Below, in pieces: positions 1-9,110 of a stretch of DNA of 64,000 nucleotides. Both the position numbers and the translations under genes were made by a program. Position 1 is the stretch's first letter. Each line of letters begins with the position of its first letter. Source of the stretch: Allobosea sp. LC85 (GTDB lineage Bacteria; Pseudomonadota; Alphaproteobacteria; Rhizobiales; Beijerinckiaceae); contig NZ_JPKG01000029.1 of assembly GCF_000735605.1 (NCBI RefSeq), positions 93,476 to 157,475 of the forward strand. Reading direction: 5' to 3'. The notes beneath the pieces are model-generated. The model made no database searches and had not been told where the DNA came from. It saw nothing but the letters and a program-made list of their open reading frames with translations.

Positions 1-266
1 CCGCGGTCCTCAACGGCCACCCGTGGCTCGCGGCCACCATTCTGGCCGGCGGCCTGCTCGCAGCGGGCTATGTCTTTCGCGTCGTCGACCGCGCCCTGGC
101 AACACCGACAATCGCGCTCGTCGCACAGAAGCCGATACCACACCGCCTCGAGCTCGTGGCCCTGGTTCTGGCGCTGGCGGCCGTGCTGCTCGGTTTCGTG
201 CCGCTCGAGCCCTTCGGCTTCCTGCAACTGGGACGCTCCGGTGCCACGACAGCGGTGGCGCCATGA
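1..266 (+). CDS. C-terminal part of a proton-translocating membrane subunit (complex I/Mrp-like), partial
   Basis: An open frame from the window start to the TGA at 264-266 encodes about 87 residues with two hydrophobic stretches separated by a short charged segment. The stop overlaps the ATG of the next gene (ATGA). The neighbour is a NuoL/M/N-type antiporter-like subunit, so this is most likely the end of a sister subunit of the same complex. The 5' part lies outside the window, so the family cannot be settled from the visible residues alone. Confidence 0.6.
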   Translation, partial: AVLNGHPWLAATILAGGLLAAGYVFRVVDRALATPTIALVAQKPIPHRLELVALVLALAAVLLGFVPLEPFGFLQLGRSGATTAVAP

Positions 267-1888
267 ATTCCGGCCTGCTCCTTGCCGCTTCGGTGCTCTT
301 CCCGCTGGCCATGGCGGCCTGCTGCATCTTCGGACGCTTCCGGGCCCGCGCGCTGTCTCTGCTCGTTGTCGCGCCCCTTCCAGCGTTGCTCGCGGCGCTT
401 CTGGTGGCGGACGGGACCTCGGCCTTCTTCCCGCCGCCGTTCCGGATGTCGCTCGTGCTCGACCGGCCGGGTGCCATCCTGCTCGGCGGCGCCGCCCTGC
501 TCTGGAGCGCGGCGGGCGCTTTCGCGTCGTCCTATATGGGCCGCGAGCCGGCAGTTGCCCGCTTCGCCGTCTGGTGGCTGCTGACGCTGACGGGCAGCCT
601 CGGCCTCTTCATCGTCGGCGATGTCGCAAATTTCTACCTGCTCTTCACGCTGGCGAGCCTCGCCGCCTATGGGCTGATCGTCCATGAGCAGACCGCTCGC
701 GCTCACAGAGCCGGTGTCATCTATGTCGTGCTGGCACTGCTCGCAGAGGCGCTTCTGCTGCTTGCCTTCGTGATGCTCGCAGCCGGCCACCCGGAGGCCA
801 ATCCTGCAATCCGGGACGTGGTCGCATCCCTGCCGTCATCGCCGATGCGCGACGGCATCGTCGTCCTGCTCATCCTCGGCTTTGCCCTGAAGATGGGGCT
901 CGTGCCGCTGCATGTCTGGCTGCCACTCGCCCACCCCGCCGCGCCGATGCCGGCTTCCGCCGTGCTCAGCGGCGTGGTCGTCAAGGCCGGCGTGATCGGG
1001 TTGATCCGCTTTCTGCCCTTCGAAGCCGGTCTGCCGTTCTGGGGCAGCGTGCTGATCGCGGTGGGCATCGTCACCGCATATTACGGCCTCATCATCGGCG
1101 TGACCCAAACCCGCGCCAAGACCATCCTGGCCTACTCCACGGTCAGCCAGATAGGCCTGCTCGCCGTGCTCCTCGGTGTCGGACTCGACAATGCCGATGC
1201 TGGCGCCACGAGCCTCGTTGCCTATTACGCGGTGCATCACACGCTGGTGAAGGGTGCCCTCTTCCTGGCGGTCGGCATCCTGGCCGCGACCGGCGGAGCG
1301 CGGTTGCGTCCCGTCCTGCTGCTCACCGGCCTGCTGGCGCTCAGCCTCGGCGGCATGCCGCTGACCAGCGGCGCGCTTGCCAAGCTCGCGACCAAGCCGA
1401 TGCTGGGCTATGGGTATCTCAGCCACGCCATGGCGCTGGCCGGCGCCGGCAGTACGCTGCTGATGCTGCATTTCCTCTCGATCATGGCACGCGATGCGCG
1501 GGAGAATTCACCGTCCTCCGCCCCTCCCGAACAGCTCATTCCCTGGCTCGTCGTCGCTGCCGCCTCGCTGGTGATCCCATGGTCGCTCTATCCCGCGATT
1601 GCGGGCGAAAGCATCGCCAGCCTGCTGCAGCCCGACGCGCTCTGGAAGGTGATCTGGCCCATGCTGCTGGGCGCGCTTGCCATGCTGCTGCTTCGCCGCA
1701 TCACGAGACTGCCTGGCTCCATTCCCGAGGGCGACATCGTCGTGCTGGCAGAAGCCGGAACCTCCGTCATTCACCGCCTCACTGCCGGCATCCAGCAGGC
1801 GGACGCGCTGCTGCGCCGCTGGTCGGTGGCCGGACTGTCGCTCATCGTCGTCGCCGTTCTGCTGGGTGCGCTGATGTTCCGAGCCTGA
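263..1888 (+). CDS. Proton-conducting antiporter subunit (NuoM/MrpD/HyfB-like)
   Basis: The 541-residue product is almost entirely hydrophobic, with roughly 14 predicted transmembrane segments. It carries hallmarks of the Proton_antipo_M family: a segment with KMGLVPLHVWLP and AHPAAP, then a lysine in VVVKAG, then TKTILAYSTVSQIG-like and HHTLVKGALFL-like stretches that hold the conserved Lys and His of the proton path. Such proteins act in the inner membrane as Mrp-type Na+/H+ antiporter subunits or as ion-pumping modules of complex I-like or hydrogenase-4-like complexes. The ATG at 263 overlaps the preceding stop, so it is translationally coupled to another membrane subunit. The longer frame upstream of 263 has the composition of an out-of-frame shadow and was not used. 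The complex cannot be named because the rest of the operon is outside the window. Confidence 0.8.
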   Translation: MNSGLLLAASVLFPLAMAACCIFGRFRARALSLLVVAPLPALLAALLVADGTSAFFPPPFRMSLVLDRPGAILLGGAALLWSAAGAFASSYMGREPAVARFAVWWLLTLTGSLGLFIVGDVANFYLLFTLASLAAYGLIVHEQTARAHRAGVIYVVLALLAEALLLLAFVMLAAGHPEANPAIRDVVASLPSSPMRDGIVVLLILGFALKMGLVPLHVWLPLAHPAAPMPASAVLSGVVVKAGVIGLIRFLPFEAGLPFWGSVLIAVGIVTAYYGLIIGVTQTRAKTILAYSTVSQIGLLAVLLGVGLDNADAGATSLVAYYAVHHTLVKGALFLAVGILAATGGARLRPVLLLTGLLALSLGGMPLTSGALAKLATKPMLGYGYLSHAMALAGAGSTLLMLHFLSIMARDARENSPSSAPPEQLIPWLVVAAASLVIPWSLYPAIAGESIASLLQPDALWKVIWPMLLGALAMLLLRRITRLPGSIPEGDIVVLAEAGTSVIHRLTAGIQQADALLRRWSVAGLSLIVVAVLLGALMFRA

Positions 1889-2020
1889 ACGGTCGGATAC
1901 AGTGCCCCGCACCCCTCCTTCTGCTGTGGAGCGCGTGACCCGCTTCGATGAAACACCAGGACAGCGGAGGCCTCGTGCCATGGCCGCCTTGATACGCATC
2001 ATCACAGGACTGGACGAGAC

Positions 2021-3832
2021 TTGACCCCGATCGAGAGCACAGCCGTCGTCACCGTGATTACGATTGCCCTGTTCGCCTGGAACCGGCTGCCGGTCATCGT
2101 CGTCGCCATCGGCGCAGCGCTTTCGCTCTGGGCGACCGGCGTTGTCACGCTGGAGCAGGCTCTCGCCGGATTTGGCGATCGCGCGGTGCTGTTCATCGGC
2201 AGTCTCTTCATCGTCAGTGCCGCACTCGAGAAGACGGGCGTGACCGCCTGGGCGGGACAACTCCTGATCGCCAAGGCTGGCGAGAACAAGCGAACCCGCC
2301 TGCTGATCATCATCATGACGGCCGTCGGCTGCCTGAGCGCCCTGATCAGCGGCGGCGGCGCGGTGGCAGCGCTAATGCCAGTCGTGGTGATGGCAGCGAT
2401 CCGGCTGCGTCAATCTCCGTCGCAGCTCCTGATGCCGCTGGCCTTTGCGGCCCATGCCGGCTCGAACCTGCTGCTCACCGGCGCGCCGAAGAACATCCTC
2501 GTCTCGGAAGCGCTGGAAGATGCCGGGCTGCAGGGTTTCGCCTTTGCCGAGTTCGCTCTCGTCGGAATTCCCCTGCTTGCCGGCACGATGGCGATCATCC
2601 TGCTGCTTGGAAAACGCCTGCTGCCCGAACAGAGCAGCGCGCGCTTGCCCGCCGATTTCAGCCGCCACGCCCAGACGCTGGTCGAGCATTACGGGCTGAG
2701 CGACGGCGTCTTCCGGCTGCGCGTACGCGCCAGCTCATCCTATCTCGGGAGTGCGCCCACAGCCCTGGACTTCTCTGGCGATCAGCGTCTCACCCTGATG
2801 GCCGTGCAGGCCGGAGACTCCGGCACGCCTCTGCGCGCGCCGACGATCTCGGAGGGCGACTATCTGCTGGTGAAGGGCGATGCGGCGGCCGTCGCCGATC
2901 TCGCTGCGGAAAAGCACCTCGCCTTGCGGGAGGACGAAGGTGACGACGAAGCCGGGCCGAGCCTGTTCAACCGCCGCTCGGGCCTTGCAGAGGTCGTCAT
3001 CCCGCCGCGCTCGGCCCTGATCGGGCGGCCGATGTTCCCGGGCATGATCACCGACAGCGGCGATCTCGTGGTGCTGGCGGTGCAGCGGGCCGGCGTCGAT
3101 CTCGAACCCGACGACGTACTCCAGGCGGGCGACACGATCCTGCTGGAAGGCAGCTGGAAGGCGCTCGACCTGCAGCTCGAAGATCCCGACATCCTGGTCG
3201 TCAACTCGCCTGATCTCGTCAGACGCCAGGCCGTGCCGATGGGCGCCGGAGCCGGCATCGCCGTCGCGGTGTTGGCCTGCCTCGTCGTGCTGCTCGCCAC
3301 GGGCGTCGTCCCGCCGGCGGTGGCCGGGCTCGTCTCGGCCTGCCTGCTGATTCTCACGGGCATCGTCACGGTCGAGCAATCCTACCGGGCCATCAACTGG
3401 ACGACGGTGATCCTCGTCGGGGCGATGATGCCGCTCTCCACCGCCATGGTGCAATCGGGCGCGGCTCAGCTCGTGGCCGATTACCTCGTTGCGCTCACCG
3501 GCGATGCCGGGCCAATCGTCTTTCTCGCCGGGCTTTTCGTGCTGACCGCAAGCCTCGGCCAGATCATGAGCAACACGGCAACCACGATGCTGGTCATTCC
3601 CATTGCTATGGCGGCGGCCACTGGCATGGGGGTTTCGCCCCGCCCGATCCTGATGAGCCTGTGTATCGCGGGCGCGGCATCTTTCATGACGCCGATCGCA
3701 ACCTCGACGAACATGATGGTGATGGGCCCCGGCGGCTACAGCTTCAACAGCTACTGGAAGCTCGGGACGCCGCTGATGATCTGGTTCTTCATCATGGCGG
3801 TGTTCTACGTGCCGCTGATCTGGCGGTTCTGA
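2021..3832 (+). CDS. SLC13/DASS-type permease with RCK_C (TrkA-C) domains
   Basis: The 603-residue protein has a transmembrane N-terminal half, a soluble middle (about residues 215-390) that reads as two TrkA-C/RCK_C domains, and a transmembrane C-terminal half. Motifs include ISGGGAVAALMP-like and NLLLTGAPKN in the first half and SNTATTMLVIP in the second, matching the paired hairpins of anion/Na+ symporters. This architecture is typical of SLC13-family permeases for sulfate or dicarboxylates; the substrate cannot be told from sequence. The best start is TTG at 2021, since no in-frame ATG lies nearby upstream. It is 132 bp downstream of the antiporter gene, so cotranscription is uncertain. 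Confidence 0.85.
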   Translation: MTPIESTAVVTVITIALFAWNRLPVIVVAIGAALSLWATGVVTLEQALAGFGDRAVLFIGSLFIVSAALEKTGVTAWAGQLLIAKAGENKRTRLLIIIMTAVGCLSALISGGGAVAALMPVVVMAAIRLRQSPSQLLMPLAFAAHAGSNLLLTGAPKNILVSEALEDAGLQGFAFAEFALVGIPLLAGTMAIILLLGKRLLPEQSSARLPADFSRHAQTLVEHYGLSDGVFRLRVRASSSYLGSAPTALDFSGDQRLTLMAVQAGDSGTPLRAPTISEGDYLLVKGDAAAVADLAAEKHLALREDEGDDEAGPSLFNRRSGLAEVVIPPRSALIGRPMFPGMITDSGDLVVLAVQRAGVDLEPDDVLQAGDTILLEGSWKALDLQLEDPDILVVNSPDLVRRQAVPMGAGAGIAVAVLACLVVLLATGVVPPAVAGLVSACLLILTGIVTVEQSYRAINWTTVILVGAMMPLSTAMVQSGAAQLVADYLVALTGDAGPIVFLAGLFVLTASLGQIMSNTATTMLVIPIAMAAATGMGVSPRPILMSLCIAGAASFMTPIATSTNMMVMGPGGYSFNSYWKLGTPLMIWFFIMAVFYVPLIWRF

Positions 3833-3902
3833 GCCCTGGGACAATCCGAACGCGGATCGCCACCCCATGATCCAATCGGCGCGGAACCGGCTCCGGCGCC
3901 GC

Positions 3903-5390
3903 CTATCGTGTGACGGGCGCGGCCGGGGATACGTGCGCCCCGCCGCGCAGCGGCTCCTCGATCCGCTCGAGCAGATAGGGAAAGAACGGGTTCGACGACA
4001 TCCGCAGCAGCGAATCCAGATTCACGATCAGGGTGCCGCGCTCACCGCGGGCGGCGACCGCCCCGAGCTTGATGCCGAAATCCTCCTCGGGATCGGGCTT
4101 GAGCCCGTAGAGGCCATCAGTCACCGGGAATGGCAGGGCGACATGCGACAGTGAAAACACGTCGAAGGGATAGGACAGCCCGAGGTCCCGCACGGTCTCC
4201 GCCGATGCGCCGGCCTCCGTCACCCGCTCGACGACATCGCTGGAATCCTCACTGGCATTGGTGATGATCGACACCCGGAAATTCCGCGGCGGCGCCGGCA
4301 GCATGCGGCTCAACAGCGTGTCGGAGGCCGAGCTCAGCAGCGGCCCGAACTTGGTCGAACGGTTCAGGTCGAACAGGACGAGCTCGCTGCCATTCGCCGG
4401 CAGATGGGCATAGAGCGAAGTGATGATCGCCCGCGTGCTCACGGTGAAATCCATCACCGACTGGAAGCTGATGAGCGGAGCCAGATCCTTCAGCCGGTTT
4501 TCCCGCGCCAGCCGCAGGATCTTCTGCTGCAGGGCGTTGGTCAGCAGATGCGACTGCCGCGCACCGTTGACCGGAAAGGAGTTGTACTTGAACGGATTGA
4601 ACTCCGGCAGGACGCTCAGCCAGGCCGCCTTGGCAAAGGCCGGCAGGATGGCCGGCAGGCCGGCAAGCCCGGCAAAACGCGCAAAGGCCGTGATGCCGAT
4701 CATCGGCGAGATCAGGACAAGGCGGTCCGGTCGCGCCAGCTCCTTGTTCTCGAGCGCTTCGAGCGCGTACATGAGCGCGAGTGCGCCGCCGTTCGAGAAG
4801 CCGACGAGATGCAGCGGCGCGGCAGGCTCCACCCGCCTTCTCACCTCCCTGACGGCGAGACGCGTCGCCGCCAGCCAGTCCTCCCACTCGATCTCGGTCA
4901 GTCCAGCCGGCACCGTGCCATGCCCGGGCAGGCGGATCGCGATGGCGACGAAGCCACGGTCGCGATATTGTCGGGCGACATGGCGCAGGCTGTAGGGCGA
5001 ATCCGTCAGCCCGTGCAGGAACACGGCCACGCCCACCGGCTTGCCTTCCGGCTCCAGGACATAGGAGCGGTTCCAGTCCTGCTTGAAATGCTCGGGATGG
5101 ATCGCGCTGCCGTCGAAATAGCGATTGACCGGAATGCGTTCCTCGGGAGCGAGCTTTTGCGTGACCTCGGCCCGCACCCCCGCGAAGGCGGCCGCCTCCG
5201 CCTTGAGATAGTCGCCCCAGCCGGCGCGATCGAGTTCCTCGATCGAGAGCTCGTGCGGCACATAGGTGTGCCAGGGTTCAAGCGGCGCGCCTCGCTGGGT
5301 GTCGTAGATGCGCAATCCGAGCAGGGACAGGGCGACGATCGCGAGGACAACGCCTCCGCGCTTCAGCGTCTTGCCGATGAAACTACGCAT
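3903..5390 (-). CDS. Membrane-anchored alpha/beta hydrolase (lipase/esterase-like)
   Basis: The 495-residue protein starts with a basic patch and one hydrophobic segment (about residues 12-27), which suggests a signal anchor and an extracytoplasmic catalytic domain. The alpha/beta-hydrolase core shows the oxyanion HGLTDSPYS motif near residue 126, RLPGHG near 153 and the nucleophile elbow GFSNGG with Ser near 199. A late SLSHVALP histidine is a candidate for the catalytic His. The long middle region between the elbow and the C-terminal His may be a lid. The gene is convergent with the SLC13 permease. The substrate is unknown. Confidence 0.82.
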   Translation of the reverse strand: MRSFIGKTLKRGGVVLAIVALSLLGLRIYDTQRGAPLEPWHTYVPHELSIEELDRAGWGDYLKAEAAAFAGVRAEVTQKLAPEERIPVNRYFDGSAIHPEHFKQDWNRSYVLEPEGKPVGVAVFLHGLTDSPYSLRHVARQYRDRGFVAIAIRLPGHGTVPAGLTEIEWEDWLAATRLAVREVRRRVEPAAPLHLVGFSNGGALALMYALEALENKELARPDRLVLISPMIGITAFARFAGLAGLPAILPAFAKAAWLSVLPEFNPFKYNSFPVNGARQSHLLTNALQQKILRLARENRLKDLAPLISFQSVMDFTVSTRAIITSLYAHLPANGSELVLFDLNRSTKFGPLLSSASDTLLSRMLPAPPRNFRVSIITNASEDSSDVVERVTEAGASAETVRDLGLSYPFDVFSLSHVALPFPVTDGLYGLKPDPEEDFGIKLGAVAARGERGTLIVNLDSLLRMSSNPFFPYLLERIEEPLRGGAHVSPAAPVTR

Positions 5391-5441
5391 GCCTGAAACC
5401 TTCGAGAACCTGCTCCGTCGATGATACGCCGTACCGGGAGG

Positions 5442-5999
5442 TCAGGCAGCGGCCTTCCGGGCGGCGAGCGCGATCGCGATATAGGCCCAGCCTGCAAAGA
5501 GCAGCGAGACGCCCACCAGCGTGCCCGGCGTATAGATGCCGTCATAGGGGAGCCGCATCGCCAGGGCGACACCAACGACGATGGTGATGATGCTGGACAA
5601 GAACATCCAGCCCACGCCGCTCTGCGCCCGCATCTTGATGGCGAGCCCGAGTTGGGCGAGGCCTTCCGCGATCAGGACAAGCGCGATCACGAGGGTGATG
5701 GCGATCGCTCCCTTCATCGGGTTGAAATACACCAGAATACCGCCCAGTAGTTCGATCATCCCCACCAGCAACTGCCAGACGAAACCGCTCCACTCCTTGA
5801 CCATGAAGGACTGGACCACCCTCAAGGCGCCGGCGACAGCCAGGACCAGGCCAAGGAACAAGGTCACCGCCATGGTCGAGATGGCGGGGCTCGCGATCGC
5901 GATGATCCCGCAAATCACCAGCGCAATCCCGAGAGCGATGATCTTGCCCGACATCAGCCGGACGAGGCTGTGATCGGACGTGCTGGAATTCTGGGCCAT
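5442..5999 (-). CDS. HdeD family (DUF308) membrane protein
   Basis: The ATG at 5999 gives 185 residues with about six transmembrane segments in three helical pairs, each pair ending in a short loop, plus a repeated L-x-G-x-x-x-x-x-x-G-x-x-x-x pattern. This is the pattern of HdeD/DUF308 proteins, which in enterobacteria are linked to acid resistance; in alphaproteobacteria the role is mostly inferred. A longer frame reaching 6095 exists, but its extra N-terminus is arginine- and cysteine-rich and breaks the usual family start. The gene stands alone with a 255-bp upstream region that holds tandem GGGATTCCC repeats. Confidence 0.83.
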   Translation of the reverse strand: MAQNSSTSDHSLVRLMSGKIIALGIALVICGIIAIASPAISTMAVTLFLGLVLAVAGALRVVQSFMVKEWSGFVWQLLVGMIELLGGILVYFNPMKGAIAITLVIALVLIAEGLAQLGLAIKMRAQSGVGWMFLSSIITIVVGVALAMRLPYDGIYTPGTLVGVSLLFAGWAYIAIALAARKAAA

Positions 6000-6132
6000 G
6001 AGTTGCGCAATCCATCGCTGTAGAGCCACGCGAAGACATTGCCGCCGACCTTGCCTGCCGGGCCGGCAGGCAATCACGACCGACAATGCCGTCATGTGCA
6101 GTTATGCCGCGCCTGGTCTCGGGACGGATCAG

Positions 6133-6163
6133 CAGGGAATCCCAAAGCTAGTCAGGGAATCCC
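6133..6163 (-). promoter_or_regulatory. Tandem 11-bp repeat upstream of the HdeD-like gene
   Basis: CAGGGAATCCC occurs at 6133-6143 and again at 6153-6163, exactly 20 bp apart, that is, two helical turns. The core GGGAATCCC is near-palindromic. The pair lies about 135-165 bp upstream of the HdeD-like start on the minus strand. The spacing suggests an operator bound by a dimer pair, but the regulator is not known. Confidence 0.35.
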
Positions 6164-6254
6164 GTTTTCATGGGTTTTGGCGAGCCGCGGCCCTGGTTTG
6201 CTGACGCAATGACGGCAGACGCCCTGGACCGCTCTCAGGCACATGCTGGTGGCC

Positions 6255-7070
6255 TCACGCACCGACCTTCGCCAGGACGTCGGCGCGCAGGAAGCGCTCG
6301 ATGAACAGCATGAACAGCACCGACGGGACGAGCAGGATCAGCGCCGTGATCGACGCGACCTGGTAATTGCCGCCCATCGCCGCGTTGTAGAGCAGCAGCG
6401 GCAATGTCGTGACCTGCGGCACGCCGACAAAGAAGGTGCCGGTGAATTCGTCGAGCGATTCCAGGAACACGAAGATGCCGCTGGCGATGATGCCGGGTGC
6501 AGCCAGCGGCAGCGTCACCGTGGCAAAGGTGCGCAACGGTGAGGCGCCGATATTGCGGGCGGCCAGTTCCAGGTCCTTGTCGACCGCCGCAAAGGCCGCC
6601 GCCGCGATCCAGACGGAATAGACGAGGCCGTGAGCGGCGTGGACGAGGACCACGGCGAGCACCGTGCCGTTGATGCCGATCTGGTAGAAGACACGCGCGA
6701 CGTTGATGTAGATCGCGACCGACGGGAATGCCTGCGGCAGCAGGAACATCACCATGAACAGCGCACGCACCGGCAGCTTCAGCCGCGCCAGCGCATAGCC
6801 GGCCGGGATCGAGAGCGCGAGCGCGACGATGACCGTCAGCACGGCGATCCATACGCTGGTACCGAGCGAGGCCATGGCATCGCCGGTCGGTCGGAAGACC
6901 TGCTCCCAATAGCGGGTGCCATAGGTCACCGGCAGCTTGTAGGGCGTGTACCAGCGTTCGGCGACGGACCACAGAGCAAGGTTCGCGAGCGGACCAATGA
7001 GGACGAAGGCGAAAGCGGTGAGAAGAGCAGCGGCCAGCGCCGCCCTCGCTGTGGAGGCGAGCCGGATCAT
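6255..7070 (-). CDS. ABC transporter permease (iron/polyamine type), second permease
   Basis: The 271-residue protein has six transmembrane segments and an EAA-type loop reading AARNIGASPLRTF near residue 180, which contacts the ATPase. This places it in the binding-protein-dependent permease family. Its ATG at 7070 overlaps the stop of the upstream permease (ATGA), so the two are coupled. Gene order, from the solute-binding protein and ATPase at the promoter-proximal end to the two permeases, resembles Fe3+-, spermidine/putrescine- or 2-aminoethylphosphonate-type importers. The substrate is not evident; the adjoining catabolic operon suggests an organic compound. Confidence 0.9.
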   Translation of the reverse strand: MIRLASTARAALAAALLTAFAFVLIGPLANLALWSVAERWYTPYKLPVTYGTRYWEQVFRPTGDAMASLGTSVWIAVLTVIVALALSIPAGYALARLKLPVRALFMVMFLLPQAFPSVAIYINVARVFYQIGINGTVLAVVLVHAAHGLVYSVWIAAAAFAAVDKDLELAARNIGASPLRTFATVTLPLAAPGIIASGIFVFLESLDEFTGTFFVGVPQVTTLPLLLYNAAMGGNYQVASITALILLVPSVLFMLFIERFLRADVLAKVGA

Positions 7071-7936
7071 GGCGCGGCCTCCTTCGACATGCCGCGTTTC
7101 AAATAGAGGATCGCGGCGCCGGCGCTGATGAGATAGGTGATGACGCCGAGCGCATTGGCAGTGGCGTAGTCGCCATAGGCGTTGATGCGGAAGGCCATGT
7201 CGACGGTCAGCATGGTCGGCTGCGAACCGGACACCATCATCGGCACGGACAGCACCGAGAGCATCGTCACGAAGGACAGGACCAGCGCGACGAGGAGCGT
7301 CGGCATTACCTGCGGCAGCGCGAGTTCCACCAGCACTCGTAGACGCGAAGCGCCGAGATTCCGGCCGGCTTCGAGCGTCGCCCGGTCGATCGACGCCAGT
7401 GCGCCGGCCAGCAGCAGGGCCACGAAGGGCGTCTGCTTCCACACGAAGGTCGCGATGATGCCGCGCCAGTCGAGAAAGCTGGTCGCGCTCAACGGCTCCA
7501 TCAGGCCAAGCGAGACGAAGGTGTTGTTCATCAGCCCGTTCTTGGCGAGGAAGGTCCGCATGCACTGCGCAGCGACGATGAAGGGAATGAAGAGCGGCCA
7601 GCGATAGAGCGCCTTCAGCGTGCCCACGACCCACGGGTTTTCGCCGAGCGTCAACGTTCCCGCGATGGCGATCGCCGCCAGTGCCGTCAGGAGGCAGGAC
7701 GCGAGCACGATGATCACCGTGAAGACGATGTCGCCGGAGTAAAGCTCAAAGGCCTTGGCGAACCATTCCAGCGTCAGGGAGCCGTCCGGCCGCGTGAAGG
7801 CCGAGACCAGCGAAAAGCCGAGCGGATACAGGAACAGGGCCGCGACGAGGAACAGGCCCGGCGCGATCAGGATCAGCGCCAGCTGGCGTTGGGACATGGG
7901 CAGGTGCGCCGATCGAGAGGAAGGGTGGCCCGACAT
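7067..7936 (-). CDS. ABC transporter permease (iron/polyamine type), first permease
   Basis: The 289-residue membrane protein has a short cytoplasmic N-terminus followed by six transmembrane segments and the EAA loop EAGRNLGASRLRVL near residue 195. The family is BPD_transp_1 of the MalF/PotB type. It lies 29 bp downstream of the solute-binding protein gene and overlaps the second permease by 4 bp. Two in-frame ATGs are possible, at 7936 and at 7897 (M14). Neither has a clear Shine-Dalgarno, so the start is uncertain by 13 codons. Confidence 0.9.
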   Translation of the reverse strand: MSGHPSSRSAHLPMSQRQLALILIAPGLFLVAALFLYPLGFSLVSAFTRPDGSLTLEWFAKAFELYSGDIVFTVIIVLASCLLTALAAIAIAGTLTLGENPWVVGTLKALYRWPLFIPFIVAAQCMRTFLAKNGLMNNTFVSLGLMEPLSATSFLDWRGIIATFVWKQTPFVALLLAGALASIDRATLEAGRNLGASRLRVLVELALPQVMPTLLVALVLSFVTMLSVLSVPMMVSGSQPTMLTVDMAFRINAYGDYATANALGVITYLISAGAAILYLKRGMSKEAAP

Positions 7937-7965
7937 GCGTCGGGCCAGGAGGTGGCTGGAACGCG

Positions 7966-9096
7966 TCAGTTCGCGACCTTTTTCTCGTAGCTTTCGAGAA
8001 TGTCGTTGAAATAGGGCGCGATCGGGAACGCCTTGGCGTTCTTGGCCAAATCGGTCGGAGAGATGTCGGTGAAGAGCTTGTTCCAGGCCGCCTGATCGAG
8101 CTTGCCTTCAAGATTCTTGGCGTCGATGCCCGGATACCAGTTGAACTTCTTCACGATGCCGTCTGCCTGCACCTGCGGACTGGTGGCCAGCGCGATGAAC
8201 TCCTCGGCGAGCTTCCGGTGCGCCGTCTTCTCCGGCACGGCATAGTACATGGGCTGGCCCGGCATGCCGGGGGCAGCGAGCTTCAGCTTCATGTTCGGCG
8301 GCAGCTTGCCGTCAGCCTGCCAGGTATAGAACATGTCGACCCAGACCGGCCCGATGGCGATCTCGCCGCGGTTCAGCATGTCGAGCGTGCCGGCATTGCC
8401 AGGCGTGATCACGACGCTCTTGTTGAAGTCCTTCAGGTCGGCAAGCGCGCCATCCCAGGATGCCTTCACTGCGGGATCGTACGGCCCCTTGATCAGCTTG
8501 TCCGCGTCGCCGCCGAATGCATAGATCCAGCCCGCCACGAAGGCGACGCCGGACATGCCGCCCTTGATGCCGTTATAGCCGAACTGCTTGGGGTTCTTCT
8601 TGGCCCAGTCCCTCAGTTCCGCATAGGTCGCAGGCGGCGATTTCAGCAAATCGGCATTGTAGGCGAGCGCGGTCTGCGACTGGAACATCGGGATCACGAA
8701 GCCGGAAACGTCGGCGCCAAGCGCGTTCTTCGCGGTCTCGCTGGAGACGAGCTTCGCGGTCTCGACCTTGTCGGTGTATTTGGCGAGGAGGCCTTCCTTC
8801 ACCATCGTGCCGGCCGCCTTCTGGTGGATGACGACAACATCGAAATCCGAAGCGGCGGCGCTCTTCTGGGCATCGAGCTTCTCGAAGATCTTCTGCGATC
8901 CGGAGTCGCCGGCGCCGGTTCCAACGGAGACGACCTTCACGCCGGGATGCGACTTCTCGAACATCGGCCCGAGATAGTCCTTGACGTAATCGACCATGTT
9001 CTGGTCGCCGGCGGTGGCGACGTTCAGGGTCTGTGCCGACAGCGGCGTCGCCACCATCAGCGCTGCAATCGAGCAGGCAACTGTAAGAATGCGCAT
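7966..9096 (-). CDS. Extracellular solute-binding protein, family 1/8 (iron/polyamine type)
   Basis: A classic Sec signal peptide covers about residues 1-21 and ends in LSA before QTLNVAT, giving a periplasmic protein of 376 residues before cleavage. The fold signature is that of Fe3+/spermidine-class binding proteins: an N-terminal beta strand LNVATAGDQNM, a middle hinge NPKQFGYNG and a C-terminal stretch in which the lyase-like helices pack. It lies between the ATPase gene (14 bp) and the permeases (29 bp), so the four genes form one importer operon. The ligand cannot be assigned from the visible residues; no tyrosine cluster typical of ferric-ion binding stands out. Confidence 0.9.
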   Translation of the reverse strand: MRILTVACSIAALMVATPLSAQTLNVATAGDQNMVDYVKDYLGPMFEKSHPGVKVVSVGTGAGDSGSQKIFEKLDAQKSAAASDFDVVVIHQKAAGTMVKEGLLAKYTDKVETAKLVSSETAKNALGADVSGFVIPMFQSQTALAYNADLLKSPPATYAELRDWAKKNPKQFGYNGIKGGMSGVAFVAGWIYAFGGDADKLIKGPYDPAVKASWDGALADLKDFNKSVVITPGNAGTLDMLNRGEIAIGPVWVDMFYTWQADGKLPPNMKLKLAAPGMPGQPMYYAVPEKTAHRKLAEEFIALATSPQVQADGIVKKFNWYPGIDAKNLEGKLDQAAWNKLFTDISPTDLAKNAKAFPIAPYFNDILESYEKKVAN

Positions 9097-9110
9097 GAGC
9101 TGACTCCCTG

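Noticed and set aside
23..262. An N-terminal extension of the antiporter gene by 80 codons
   Set aside because: The extension is arginine- and proline-rich and overlaps a better membrane-protein frame that ends at 266; the ATG at 263 is coupled to that stop.
2735..3868. A 377-codon minus-strand frame opposite the SLC13 permease
   Set aside because: Arg/His/Asp-rich shadow of a transporter with clear motifs on the plus strand.
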